A stretch of 64,000 nt of DNA from Planctomycetaceae bacterium (GCA_018699955.1 JABISG010000123.1:62001-126000), one strand, 5' to 3'. Shown: positions 26,910 to 35,655, counted from the stretch's first letter. Notes: generated by a model not told the origin, from the letters alone. A program made the numbers and translations.

Positions 26910-27131
26910 ATGACAGCACAGGTTGCATCGCACAAAGCGGACGGAATTGGGACGGTTGCTGGAGACGTCTGGAATTTTCTGCAAGGAGCGGGGCCGGTGA
27001 CATTGAGCAAGCTGGCAAGAGAAATTGACGCGCCGCGCGATTTGGTAATGCAGGGGGTCGGCTGGTTGGCGCGCGAAGGGAAGATTGAGTTTCAAGAGGG
27101 GCCGCGCAGCAAATTGGTCTCTCTGATCTGA
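26910..27131 (+). CDS. Winged-helix domain protein, DUF2582-like (73 aa)
   Basis: A 73-residue protein consisting of one winged helix: helix one (IGTVAGDVWNFLQGAG), helix two to recognition helix (TLSKLAREIDAPRDLVMQGV), then the wing (WLAREGKIEFQEGPR). The order matches the DUF2582 family of small DNA-binding-like proteins. The ATG follows AAAGGAG. No partner domain is present, so it is either a small regulator or a structural nucleic-acid binder. It has its own promoter and is followed by a TPR gene. Confidence 0.8.
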   Translation: MTAQVASHKADGIGTVAGDVWNFLQGAGPVTLSKLAREIDAPRDLVMQGVGWLAREGKIEFQEGPRSKLVSLI

Positions 27132-27234
27132 CCGGCATTGGAATTCTCAATTCCGATCCAAGGCGGTTTTTCCAGTTTTTCGGTAACTCGCGGTCGCCAA
27201 TGTGCGCCGTGCCTATTCCGATTGGGCCGAACTG

Positions 27235-28185
27235 ATGACCGAACTGACTGACATCGATGCGTTAGTTGAGGAAGCACGAGATTGCCTGCGCACCGGCAAG
27301 GGGGCCAAGGCAGTTGAGTTGCTGCAGCAGATCGTCGAGACAGACGCTGACTGCCTCAAAGCGCATGAAATGCTCGCTGCAGCCCACTATCGTGGCAACG
27401 AGTTCGAGAAGGCGATCGAACATTTTCAGGTCGTTTTGCGACTGGATCCCCGCAAGAAGCAGGCTGACATCAACATCGGTGCCATCTACAATCGAATGGG
27501 CCGATTCAATGATTCCGTCAATGCGCTGCGTCGTGGCATTCAGAAGGATCGCAAGTGCGCCGACGGTTTCTACAACCTCGGTTTGGCCTATCGCGGACTG
27601 AACCAGTTGAGCATGGCGGTTTCCGCTTATCGCGAGGCCATTCGGCTGGAACCGGAAATGGCCGAGGCACATCTGAATCTCGCCAATGTTTTCGTTGAAA
27701 TGGGAAACCATCAGCAGGCGATATTGCATTACAAAAAAGCCATCGATTTTCGGCCTGGGTTTGTTCGCGCGGAACGCGGCTTGATTCAAGCGGAGATGGC
27801 CAGAGATCGGGCGAAAGATGCCATCAGCCCGTTCGGACGTCTTGTCAGTGAAGAGCAACTAGCCGCTGCCGCCATTGAGAAAGCTCCCACCCGGGAAATG
27901 TCGGATCAGGAACGTCTCGACGACAGACATGCGGTGCGGCAATTGTCGGTCGATATCACGGCCGACTCCGCGCTGTTGCTCAAATGTCTGCAAAAGGAGT
28001 TGGAACCTTCACTGATGGCGTTGGCTCGCGCTGCCGCCCAGGGAGACGATTCCCCGACGCTGCTGGGGAATTGTTTGCCCGATTTTCAATCGGCCCTGCT
28101 GAACTACAATGATTTGAGAACAACCCTGAAACGTAAGATCGATCAGCTGCGGTCGCATGAAACATTTGTGGCAGGTGAGGAGTAG
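27235..28185 (+). CDS. TPR-repeat protein
   Basis: 316 residues from the ATG at 27235; an upstream GTG at 27202 would add 11 residues, and neither has a strong ribosome site. Residues about 5-185 are tandem tetratricopeptide repeats, seen in the pattern NLGLAYRGLNQLSMAVSAYR, LNLANVFVEMGNHQQAILHY and IGAIYNRMGRFNDSVNALR, with the conserved G-Y/A-F-P spacing. The C-terminal 130 residues are helical and unlike TPRs. No signal peptide, so it is a cytoplasmic protein-binding scaffold. Partner unknown. Confidence 0.85.
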   Translation: MTELTDIDALVEEARDCLRTGKGAKAVELLQQIVETDADCLKAHEMLAAAHYRGNEFEKAIEHFQVVLRLDPRKKQADINIGAIYNRMGRFNDSVNALRRGIQKDRKCADGFYNLGLAYRGLNQLSMAVSAYREAIRLEPEMAEAHLNLANVFVEMGNHQQAILHYKKAIDFRPGFVRAERGLIQAEMARDRAKDAISPFGRLVSEEQLAAAAIEKAPTREMSDQERLDDRHAVRQLSVDITADSALLLKCLQKELEPSLMALARAAAQGDDSPTLLGNCLPDFQSALLNYNDLRTTLKRKIDQLRSHETFVAGEE

Positions 28186-28358
28186 CTTAGGGGTGAGTGG
28201 CGGAAACGCTTTTGGTATCTGGACGACTCGCAATCCTATCGGGTGAATCCTCAACTGCGATTCTCAAGAAGAGTCACGAATCCGCGTGCATAATCTGTGC
28301 ATTCGGTCGGGTGGCCGCCTTTTGCTCGGAATGACCCGCATTCGGCGAATCGAACTTC

Positions 28359-28388
28359 TTGACCGCGCGTTCGATCGGGGTGTATAGT
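28359..28388 (+). promoter_or_regulatory. Putative sigma-70-type promoter
   Basis: TTGACC (28359-28364) and TATAGT (28383-28388) are 18 bases apart, 84 bases upstream of the ATG of the exported protein. The remainder of the 287-base gap from 28186 shows no other feature. Confidence 0.6.
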
Positions 28389-28472
28389 GGAGTGAGTAGG
28401 GTAGAACCGGCCGGTATCGAATTGCATGAGACGACCTGTTTCGGCAGGGTGTCGTTTTGGAGCCGTTTGCAA

Positions 28473-29303
28473 ATGAGAGTTTTTGGAATTCGCTTGGCAC
28501 TCCTCTCCTTTCTCGTGCTTTCTCTGTCGGTGTCTGCACAGGCTCAGACGGCCCTGCGCGGGGGATATGCAGGCCGCGCAGCATCGACCGTCACTGGTGA
28601 TGAATTGATTGGCCAGACCAACCTGTGGGTGATGGAAGTCGATTTCAAGAAGCCCAGGATGATTTCGGTTGAGATTACGGATCCGAAAACTCGCGAGAAG
28701 AAACAGGAGTGGATCTGGTACATGGCCTATCGGGCGATCAACCGGACCATCGATCGCCGCATTGACGCGACCGACACCGATCCACAGAACGACTATGACG
28801 TGCAGCCGCGACGGCCACTGTTTGTTCCCGCGTTCACCTTGGTGACCTCAAAGGGAGCCAATGGGGCGGCCCAGATTGTGAGCGACACGGTGATTCCCGA
28901 AGCGGAACCGCTCATTCGGGCCCGCGAAAAACGGGAACTCAAGAACTCGGTGACGGTCGTTCGCGAAATCCCGAAACTGACACCTGTCGGTGCCAAGGCG
29001 GAAGAGATCATTTACGGGGTTGCGATGTGGCGAGGAGTCGATCCCGAAACGGATTTCTTCACGGTTTTCATGGGCGGCTTCTCGAATGGCTATCGCGTCA
29101 CCAAAGGCCCCGATGATCAGCCGCTCACCGAGCGACGGACGATTATGCAGGAGTTCTGGCGACCGGGTGACCGCTTCGACCAGAAGGAAATTGAGATCCG
29201 GCTGAAGGGGACCCCGGAATGGCTGTATCGCCCCGACGTCCCCAAAGCACTGGCAGCGCCGGCAAAGCCCGCCGAACCGGCCGCTGAACCAAAGCAGCCG
29301 TAA
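28473..29303 (+). CDS. Exported protein of unknown function
   Basis: 276 residues from the ATG at 28473, which opens on a signal peptide (RLALLSFLVLSLSVSAQAQ). The mature part is beta-rich (LWVMEVDFKKPRMISVEITD, WIWYMAYRAINRTID, RRPLFVPAFTLVT, IYGVAMWRGVDPETDFFTVF) and ends in a Pro/Ala linker (APAKPAEPAAEPKQP). I do not recognise a family. The Trp- and Tyr-rich strands suggest a periplasmic beta-sandwich. It has its own promoter and ends in a shared intrinsic terminator with glnA, so it is monocistronic. Confidence 0.78.
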   Translation: MRVFGIRLALLSFLVLSLSVSAQAQTALRGGYAGRAASTVTGDELIGQTNLWVMEVDFKKPRMISVEITDPKTREKKQEWIWYMAYRAINRTIDRRIDATDTDPQNDYDVQPRRPLFVPAFTLVTSKGANGAAQIVSDTVIPEAEPLIRAREKRELKNSVTVVREIPKLTPVGAKAEEIIYGVAMWRGVDPETDFFTVFMGGFSNGYRVTKGPDDQPLTERRTIMQEFWRPGDRFDQKEIEIRLKGTPEWLYRPDVPKALAAPAKPAEPAAEPKQP

Positions 29304-29331
29304 TCGGCAATTGGGTTTGATCCAAAAAACA

Positions 29332-29361
29332 AAAGCCCACGGGCAAATGCCCGTGGGCTTT
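29332..29361. terminator. Bidirectional intrinsic terminator
   Basis: A 14-bp stem (AAAGCCCACGGGCA / TGCCCGTGGGCTTT) with a minimal loop, flanked on the left by an A-rich run and on the right by TTTCTT. It serves both the plus-strand exported-protein gene and the minus-strand glutamine synthetase gene, which converge here. Confidence 0.92.
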
Positions 29362-29412
29362 CTTCGTTCCGTTTCCGCCGGACGCAGCCGGCGGGCTTTG
29401 AATGCGTTACGA

Positions 29413-30828
29413 CTAGCAGTCGTAGTACAGGTCAAACTCGAAGGGATGCGGACGCAAACGGATCGGGTCGATCTCGTTCTCGTTTTTCCAGTCGATGAAC
29501 GTGGTGATCAAATCCTCTGTGAAGACATCACCCTTAGTGAGGAACTCGCTGTCTTCACGCAGGGCGTCCAGCGCTTCGTCGAGCGATCTGGGGGCGACGT
29601 TGGTTGCCGCCAATTCCTCGGGTGTCATGTCGTAAATGTCGCGATCCATCGGATCACCCGGATCGATCTTATTCTGAATACCGTCGATCATCGCCATCAT
29701 CAGGGCAGTGAAACTGAGGTATCCGTTCGCCGTCGGATCGGGGCAGCGGAATTCAACACGCTTGGCTTTCGGGCTTTGCGAGTACATTGGGATACGGCAA
29801 GAGGCTGAACGGTTTCGTTGGCTCATTGCCAACGTGACGGGAGCCTCAAAACCAGGAACCAGACGGTGGTAACTGTTAACCGTCGGGTTCGACAAGGCGA
29901 TCAGTGCCCGGCCGTGCTTGATGATTCCGCCGATGGCGTGCAGACCCAGTTCGCTCATGCCGGCATAACCTTCGCCTGCCATCAGCGGCGTACCGCCTTT
30001 CCAGAACGAAATGTGGGTGTGCATTCCCGAACCGTTGTCGTTGAAGACCGGCTTGGGCATGAACGTGGCCGTCTTGCCGTGCTTCTTGGCAATATTCTTG
30101 ACGATGTACTTGTACCACATGAACTAGTCGGCCATTTTGAGCAACGGTGCAAATTCCATGTCGATTTCGCACTGACCGGCGGTGGCCACTTCGTGGTGAT
30201 GGGCCTCGATTACGATGCCATTTTTTCGCATTTCCTGCACCATTTCGGTGCGAAGATCCTGCAGGGTGTCGCCAGGGGCAACCGGGAAATATCCCCCCTT
30301 GTAACCAACCTTGTGACCGAGGTTGCCGCCCAACTCGCTGCGGCCGGTATTCCAGGCAGCTTCGGACGAGTCGATCTCGTACATTGCACCGCGTTCGTTC
30401 GATGCGTAGCGAATGTCGTCGAAGACGAAGAATTCCGGTTCCGGGCCGATGTAACAGGTGTCGGCGATGCCGGTCTGTGCGAGGTAAGCCAAGCCCTTCT
30501 TGGCGACGTTTCGCGGATCTTTCGGATACGCTTCTTTGGTAATCGGATCGTAAATGTCGGCAATGATGCTGACCGTGGGCTCGTTGAAAAACGGGTCCAT
30601 TCGTGTTGTGTCGGCATCGGGAATGGCCAACATGTCCGATTCGTTAATCGCCTGCCAACCGCGAATCGACGAGCCGTCGAACCCGAATCCGCCCTCAAAG
30701 ACACCTTCGTCAAGGGTGTCGATGGGGTAGGTGCAGTGCTGCCAGATACCGAACAGATCGCAGAACTTCATGTCGACCTGTACGGCGTTGTTTTCCTTGG
30801 CGAAGTCAAAAAAATCCTTCGGCGTCAT
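29413..30828 (-). pseudogene. glnA: Glutamine synthetase type I, interrupted by one in-frame TAG codon
   Basis: Reading straight through, this is a full-length 471-residue type I glutamine synthetase in one frame. The start has GAGGAG upstream. The N-terminal half contains FDGSSIRGW, YIGPEPEFFVFD and GIVIEAHHHEVATAGQ; the C-terminal half contains FMPKPVFNDNGSGMHTH, SYHRLVPGFEAP, RVEFRCPDPTANGYLSF and DIYDMTPEE, whose Tyr matches the adenylylation site of GlnA. The codon at 30124-30126 reads TAG between MAD and FMWYKYIVKN; relatives have a sense residue there, plausibly Gln (CAG), so a single C-to-T change suffices. There is no frameshift and no other lesion. It may be a recent null mutation, a sequencing or assembly error, suppression, or a split enzyme, since an ATG lies one codon after the stop. 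Neighbouring genes use TAG as a normal stop. Confidence 0.9.
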
Positions 30829-31236
30829 CGGTACGTTGCTCCTCGTTAGAAATCATTGGTGTTTAGAGACATTAACTACAAGCCGCACCGACACACGGTC
30901 AACACGCCCGGCCATCAGGCAGTGTTGCTCGAAATTCAGGCATTCGGTCGGAGCGCAAACAACCCAGTTGCCCAATTTCCGCGGGTAAAATTCATTCGAT
31001 GTGACAACACAGCAGTTGTCGTGCCGACTGATACCATGGCTTCAGAAAGTTTCCAGCCAGTCAGAAAACTGAAAACTCTTGATCTTCCGTTCGCGGGGCG
31101 ATTCCCCTTTTCACTGAGTTTCGCACCCGGACAGCGTTGAACCGAAGAATGCTCGTGCAGGATAATCATTGACGAGTCGCAAATCCACTTTGCCACCACC
31201 GAAATTCCTTGATCGTCGATAAGAGGCTGCTGCAGA
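30829..31236. other. Intergenic region between divergent glnA and arsC-like genes
   Basis: 408 bases that should carry both promoters. I looked for a sigma-54 type -24/-12 pair for glnA and did not find a convincing one. No hairpin with a T-run and no conserved RNA were recognised. Confidence 0.45.
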
Positions 31237-31671
31237 ATGAAGAACAGTAAACAACGCGTCCTGTTTCTCTGCACGGGAAACTCCTGCCGTAGCCAGATGG
31301 CCGAAGGGCTGTTGCGCCAGCTGGGGGGTGACCAATACGAGAGCCTGTCGGCCGGTTCCAAGCCGTCGGGTTACGTCCATCCGATGGCAGTCGAAGCGAT
31401 GCGGGAACTCGGCATCGATATCTCCGCACAGCTAAGCAAATCGATCGACGACTTCCTTCCACCGGCCGGGCAGCAGCCCGATGTTGTTGTCAGCGTCTGC
31501 GATTCAGCCGCCCGCGAGTGCCCAGCTTTTCCCGGCCCGGTGCAGCGCATCCCGCTCCCTTTTGACGACCCGGCAGACGCCGAGGGCAGCGACGAACAAA
31601 AAATGGCCGTCTTCCGGCGAGTGCGGGATGAGATCAAATCGGCGATTGAGGAACGGTTTTGCGACAAATGA
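31237..31671 (+). CDS. Arsenate reductase, low-molecular-weight phosphatase type
   Basis: 144 residues. The N-terminal P-loop CTGNSCRS is the catalytic cysteine motif of the LMW protein-tyrosine-phosphatase fold. The VSVCDSAARECPAFPGP block, with two further cysteines, is characteristic of thioredoxin-coupled ArsC, which passes a disulfide along three cysteines while reducing arsenate to arsenite. No arsB/acr3 or arsR gene is adjacent, so it could instead be a stand-alone phosphatase; the extra cysteines make the reductase role more likely. It is cytoplasmic, and GAGG lies upstream of the ATG. Confidence 0.85.
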   Translation: MKNSKQRVLFLCTGNSCRSQMAEGLLRQLGGDQYESLSAGSKPSGYVHPMAVEAMRELGIDISAQLSKSIDDFLPPAGQQPDVVVSVCDSAARECPAFPGPVQRIPLPFDDPADAEGSDEQKMAVFRRVRDEIKSAIEERFCDK

Positions 31672-31690
31672 CTATTGAGCGCCGACGTTC

Positions 31691-32407
31691 TCAATCGGCC
31701 ACCAGTGCCTTCATTTCGCGGACGGCTTCTTCCAGTCCGACGAAAACTGCCCGTGCGATGATGCTGTGGCCGATGTTCAATTCGCCCAGACCCGGGATCG
31801 CGGCAATGCGGCTGACGTTGCGGTAGTTGAGGCCGTGACCCATGTGCAGTTTCAGATTCAGTTCGAGGGCCAGTCGCCCCGCTTCTTCGATCGCGTCGAA
31901 TTCACGGTCCCGTTCCTCCGGCGTTTGCGCATCAGCGTAGCGGCCAGTGTGGAGTTCCACCGCATCGACCCCGAGTTCCCGTGACGCTTCGACTTGCTGT
32001 GGATTGGGATCGATGAACAGGCTGACCTCGATGCCAGCGTCTTGCAATTTCGAGACGCACGTGCGAATGTTTTCGCGGTTGCCGATGACGTCGAGTCCCC
32101 CTTCGGTCGTCACCTCTTCCCGTTTTTCCGGGACGAGGGAACATTGTTCGGGGTGGACATCGACTGCGATCCCCGTCATTTCCTCGGTGGCTGCCATTTC
32201 CAGATTCAATTTGACCTGCACCGTCTGCTTCAGAATCCGCAGGTCGCGGTCGTGAATGTGTCGCCGGTCTTCGCGTAAATGGATCGTGATGCCATCGGCT
32301 CCGCCCAATTCTGCCTGCACGGCAGCCCAGACCGGGTCGGGTTCGTAAGTTTTGCGGGCTTCGCGAATGGTGGCAACGTGGTCGATATTAACGCCAAGTT
32401 CTGGCAT
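31691..32407 (-). CDS. pdxJ: Pyridoxine 5'-phosphate synthase
   Basis: 238 residues, the usual PdxJ length, from the ATG at 32405-32407. The signature start is LGVNIDHVATIREAR, followed by GADGITIHLREDRRHI with active-site His and Glu, VELHTGRYA and the C-terminal LNIGHSIIARAVFVGL. PdxJ condenses 1-deoxyxylulose 5-phosphate with 3-amino-2-oxopropyl phosphate to make vitamin B6 in the cytoplasm. It converges with the ArsC-like gene (19-base gap). No other pdx gene is in view. Confidence 0.95.
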   Translation of the reverse strand: MPELGVNIDHVATIREARKTYEPDPVWAAVQAELGGADGITIHLREDRRHIHDRDLRILKQTVQVKLNLEMAATEEMTGIAVDVHPEQCSLVPEKREEVTTEGGLDVIGNRENIRTCVSKLQDAGIEVSLFIDPNPQQVEASRELGVDAVELHTGRYADAQTPEERDREFDAIEEAGRLALELNLKLHMGHGLNYRNVSRIAAIPGLGELNIGHSIIARAVFVGLEEAVREMKALVAD

Positions 32408-32616
32408 GGCTGAATCTTTCGTCCAAGAATTTGTGGGAGTGGAATCGTTCCTGTTTTCTCGTCGCAGTTTTGAAGGCAGCGACACACACCGACGCGGTAT
32501 GGTTCGGTTCTGCTTTCCCCACTCTGCTTTCCGCTTTTGACTCCTGCGTTCCCTTACCGCGACGAATGCCTATAATCTCGAAATCGAAGCGTCCCCGCAA
32601 TCTTCCGGAAGGTGCA

Positions 32617-32838
32617 ATGCCGACAGATCAGATATTCATCGGCGCAATGGTCGCTGTTTTGTGCTCGATTGGATTCCTCAAGGGCCGCTGGCTCTTGCAG
32701 AACACGCGCAAGGGCAAATGGCTTGCCGAGAAGTGTGGAGAGCAGGCCAGCCTATGGATAATACGGGGTTTGTTTGGCGTGGGGGCGCTCTTCGGCGTTT
32801 TGCTGGCGTGCAATGTCATTCGGCCAGTGCAGTGGTGA
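32617..32838 (+). CDS. Small membrane protein (73 aa)
   Basis: From the ATG at 32617, with GGAAGG upstream, the product has two hydrophobic stretches (FIGAMVAVLCSIGFLKG and GLFGVGALFGVLLACNVI) separated by a basic, polar linker (QNTRKGKWLAEKCGEQ), which suggests a two-helix hairpin with the linker in the cytoplasm. I do not recognise it. It ends 5 bases before the convergent ispG stop. The longer upstream frame from 32431 has no coding character. Confidence 0.65.
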   Translation: MPTDQIFIGAMVAVLCSIGFLKGRWLLQNTRKGKWLAEKCGEQASLWIIRGLFGVGALFGVLLACNVIRPVQW

Positions 32839-32843
32839 AAATC

Positions 32844-33995
32844 TTACGAGCCAACGTCAGCGGCGCGTTCTGCGATGAGCGAATCCAATTCCAGTTTGAG
32901 CCGGCCGAGAATTTCGTCATATGGAAACGCTCCCAGCGGCTCGCCGTCGCGTTTGAAATTCACATAATTCGGTGCACACCACAGGCCCAAATCGGCGTCG
33001 TCGGTTTCACCCGGTCCATTCACGCGGCAACCCATCACGGCGATGGTAATCGCGTGGTCTTTTGCGTAGTCGGTCATCTCGCGAACTTGTCCCGCCAATT
33101 CGACGAACGCCTCATTTTCCACCCGCGAGCAACTGGGGCAACTGATGATATTCATCGTGCTCAAACCGTAATCGACGACCGACCGCACACGTCCGGCGGC
33201 AATGTCGTCGAGAATCTCTCGCCCGGCCGCGATCTCTTCGCCTTTGCGATCGTTCGGCACCGTCAGCGAAACTCGAATCGTGTCGCCGATGCCGCGGCTG
33301 ATCAATTGCTCGAAGGCAATCCGGGTTTTGATCACACCATCGGGCGGCATGCCGGCTTCGGTCACACCGAGATGAAGCGGAACGTCGGGACGCTCGTCGG
33401 AAAAACGACGATTGGCATCAACGACCTTCTGCGGATCGGAGTCCTTCAGCGAGACGCAATAACGCACGAAATCGATGGAATCGAGATAGTCACAGTGGTC
33501 CGTCGCACTTTCCAGCATCGGTGCAATTGAGTCGGCCGGGTCATGTTTTTCGACTTTAGCCGGATCGACCGAACCGCAATTGACGCCGACACGGATCGCG
33601 CAGTCGTTGTCGCGGGCGGTTTCAGCAATGAACTGGACCTTTTCCTGCCACGGCTTGTCGCGTTCGTGGTGATATAAATGGCCGGGGTTGTATCGCAGCT
33701 TGGCAACGTGCGGCGCGACCAACTTTGCGAGTCGGTAGTTCTCCTGCAGATCGATTGCCAGATTGACCGAAGTTTGGCTGGCGATTTCGATCAGTGCATC
33801 GGCTTCGCGCCGACTATCGACGGCGATGCGGACAATATCCGCACCGGCTTCGGCTAAATCGTTCACCTGCTGCACGGTCGCATCGATGTCGTGCGTCTTG
33901 GTGGCGGTCATACTCTGAACGGCGATGCGGTTCCCATCGCCTATGGTCACCGAGCCGATGCGAACGGCCCGTGTCGGATTGCGTGAAAGTTGCAT
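32844..33995 (-). CDS. ispG: 4-hydroxy-3-methylbut-2-enyl-diphosphate synthase
   Basis: 383 residues from the ATG at 33993-33995, with GGAG 6 bases upstream. It is the short bacterial IspG form: a TIM-barrel start (RIGSVTIGDGNRIAVQSMT, GADIVRIAV, LRYNPGH, IRVGVNCGS) and the C-terminal 4Fe-4S site with CPSC and MGCRVNGPGE, whose three Cys and one Glu bind the cluster. It performs the penultimate reductive step of the MEP isoprenoid pathway, drawing electrons from flavodoxin or ferredoxin. It diverges from the MATE exporter gene across a region with a palindrome and a double-hairpin repeat. Confidence 0.95.
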   Translation of the reverse strand: MQLSRNPTRAVRIGSVTIGDGNRIAVQSMTATKTHDIDATVQQVNDLAEAGADIVRIAVDSRREADALIEIASQTSVNLAIDLQENYRLAKLVAPHVAKLRYNPGHLYHHERDKPWQEKVQFIAETARDNDCAIRVGVNCGSVDPAKVEKHDPADSIAPMLESATDHCDYLDSIDFVRYCVSLKDSDPQKVVDANRRFSDERPDVPLHLGVTEAGMPPDGVIKTRIAFEQLISRGIGDTIRVSLTVPNDRKGEEIAAGREILDDIAAGRVRSVVDYGLSTMNIISCPSCSRVENEAFVELAGQVREMTDYAKDHAITIAVMGCRVNGPGETDDADLGLWCAPNYVNFKRDGEPLGAFPYDEILGRLKLELDSLIAERAADVGS

Positions 33996-34052
33996 CAATT
34001 TCTCCGCGTGGCAGTGTCGGCGTTCGCAAATTGGTCACAGAGGGAACGGGAT

Positions 34053-34073
34053 GCTAGAATAGCGTATTCTAGC
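34053..34073. promoter_or_regulatory. 9-bp perfect palindrome between ispG and the MATE gene
   Basis: GCTAGAATA-GCG-TATTCTAGC lies between the two divergent start codons (58 bases from ispG, 114 from MATE). Its AT-rich centre resembles a -10 region on both strands, so it may be an operator overlapping a promoter. Role inferred only from position. Confidence 0.4.
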
Positions 34074-34121
34074 GGATCCATCGTGAGCCGCCCACCACGG
34101 TTTGTGGTGAATCGACAATAG

Positions 34122-34167
34122 CTGCGACTCAGTGAGTCGCAGACGTCTGCGATGTGTTACATCGCAG
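34122..34167. repeat. Double-hairpin dispersed repeat, copy 2 (inverted relative to copy 1)
   Basis: CTGCGACTC-AGT-GAGTCGCAG (34122-34142) and CTGCGATGT-GTT-ACATCGCAG (34147-34167). The reverse complement aligns with 16734-16784, including the flanking GCAGCTNTTG. In both hairpins the substituted bases change in pairs, so the stems are preserved. Confidence 0.85.
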
Positions 34168-34186
34168 CGGGAACTTTGGACGACGA

Positions 34187-35602
34187 ATGTCAGCTATGGA
34201 TAACTCGGGGGAACCGCAGCGAGGCAATTCCCTGCTGACCGGCGACTTGCGGCGGACGCTGTTCTTTTTGGCGCTGCCGGTGTTGGCCGAACAGTTCATG
34301 AATTTCTTTGTCGGCTTTGTCGACACCTACCTCTCGGGACACGCGACTGCCGACCCGGATTTCAATCGGCGGGCGACATCGGCCATTGGTGTGGCGGCGT
34401 ATGTTGGTTGGCTGTCGTCGATGATGTTTGGGCTGGTTGGTGTTGGTACGACGGCACTCGTCTCACGGTACTGGGGGGCGGGAGACAAGCAGGCAGCGAA
34501 CCACATTGCCAATCGTTCCATGATGTTGGCCGTTCTGCTGGGAATCACCGCTTGCGCGACGTTTTATTTTGCAGCGCCACTTTTGGCCACAGCGGTGGGC
34601 ATGAAAAAAGCGGTGGGCATGGAAGGAGAGCGATACCGCATTGCCGTTCGCTATTTGCAAATCGACGCGTTCGGCCACATGTTTCACGCCTTGAGCATGA
34701 TCGGCGCCGCCGCGCTGCGCGGGTCGGGCAACACGCGCTCGCCAATGTTCATATTGGGGACGGTCAGCTTGCTGAACCTGATCGTCTCGCCGCTGTTGGT
34801 GTTCGGGGCGGGGCCGGTTCCCGCGTTGGAAATCGACGGCATTGTAGCCGGAACGGTCATCGCGCGTTGCTGTGGCGGGCTGTTGATGTTGACCGTCCTA
34901 TCCCGTGGCATCCGTGGTTTGAAGTTGTCATTGGCTGAAATGAAACGGGGCGGCGATAACAGCATTCGCCGCATTCTTCGTATCGGCCTACCGGCGTGTG
35001 CAGATGGTGCAGTATTGTGGATGGGACACATTGTCTTCTTGAAGATCATCAACAGTATTGGCGAGAATGCCTTTGCGGCACACGTTATCGGCATTCAAGC
35101 CGAGGCGATCACGTACCTGCCGGCAATCGCCTGGGGAATCGCTGCCGCAACCATGACGGGGCAGTCGCTGGGAAACCATAACATTCCGCGTGCGCGTCGT
35201 GCCGGTCATGAAGCCGCCTTGCAATGTAGCGTGCTGGCCGGGCTGATCTCGTTGTTTTTCGTGCTCGGCAGCGAACAGATTTATCAGTTTATGCATACCG
35301 ATCCGAGCGTGTGGAAAACGGGTGTCTTCCCGTTTCGTTTTGCCGGATTTTTCCAGATTCCGCTCGGGATGTCGATCATCTACATGCACTCGCTGCGCGG
35401 GGCAGGGGATACACGATATCCGATGCTGATCAATCTCTGCGGCACGTTCCTGGTTCGCGTTCCGGGCGCCTACGTTTGCGTCGTCGTGTTGGAATGGGGA
35501 CTGTTCGGTGCGTGGTTCGCAATGTGCGCCGACATCCTGCTTCGAGCAATCTTATTGGCAGTACGACACCTGCGCGGACGCTGGGTCACAACGAAAGTCT
35601 GA
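34187..35602 (+). CDS. MATE-family multidrug/metabolite exporter
   Basis: 471 residues with twelve hydrophobic segments in the two-bundle MATE pattern. The first is TLFFLALPVLAEQFMNFFVG with an acidic residue shortly after (FVDTYLSG), and the second half begins near ILRIGLPACADGAVLWMG. MATE proteins export cationic compounds using a Na+ or H+ gradient across the inner membrane. The start at 34187 was chosen over an earlier in-frame ATG that would fall inside the hairpin repeat. Residues near 145-158 contain a short in-frame duplication (AVGMKK / AVGMEG) corresponding to the DNA tandem repeat at 34591-34626. It ends at a strong hairpin. Confidence 0.9.
   Translation: MSAMDNSGEPQRGNSLLTGDLRRTLFFLALPVLAEQFMNFFVGFVDTYLSGHATADPDFNRRATSAIGVAAYVGWLSSMMFGLVGVGTTALVSRYWGAGDKQAANHIANRSMMLAVLLGITACATFYFAAPLLATAVGMKKAVGMEGERYRIAVRYLQIDAFGHMFHALSMIGAAALRGSGNTRSPMFILGTVSLLNLIVSPLLVFGAGPVPALEIDGIVAGTVIARCCGGLLMLTVLSRGIRGLKLSLAEMKRGGDNSIRRILRIGLPACADGAVLWMGHIVFLKIINSIGENAFAAHVIGIQAEAITYLPAIAWGIAAATMTGQSLGNHNIPRARRAGHEAALQCSVLAGLISLFFVLGSEQIYQFMHTDPSVWKTGVFPFRFAGFFQIPLGMSIIYMHSLRGAGDTRYPMLINLCGTFLVRVPGAYVCVVVLEWGLFGAWFAMCADILLRAILLAVRHLRGRWVTTKV
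34591..34626. repeat. 18-bp imperfect in-frame tandem duplication inside the MATE gene
   Basis: AGCGGTGGGCATG begins each of two 18-base units (34591-34608 and 34609-34626), giving a six-residue repeat in a loop of the transporter. The reading frame is kept. Confidence 0.75.
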
Positions 35603-35624
35603 GCCCGCCGAACAAGCGGACGAA

Positions 35625-35655
35625 GAAACCCGGTTTTTTGAAAAAACCGGGTTTC
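35625..35655. terminator. Bidirectional hairpin terminator between MATE and aroF
   Basis: A perfect 15-bp inverted repeat, GAAACCCGGTTTTTT-G-AAAAAACCGGGTTTC. The stem itself includes the A and T runs, so it can end transcription from both convergent genes. Confidence 0.85.

Noticed and set aside
29413..30828. Pyrrolysine-type recoding of the glnA TAG
   Set aside because: No pyrrolysine context, no pyl genes in view, and the site is not a known Pyl position; glutamine replacement by mutation is simpler.
30829..31236. Sigma-54 promoter or nitrogen-control sites for glnA
   Set aside because: No properly spaced GG-N10-GC element was found on the minus strand by eye.
32537..32576. TTGACT ... TATAAT promoter for the small membrane protein
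   Set aside because: The elements are 28 bases apart, too far for a sigma-70 promoter; only the -10-like hexamer is credible.
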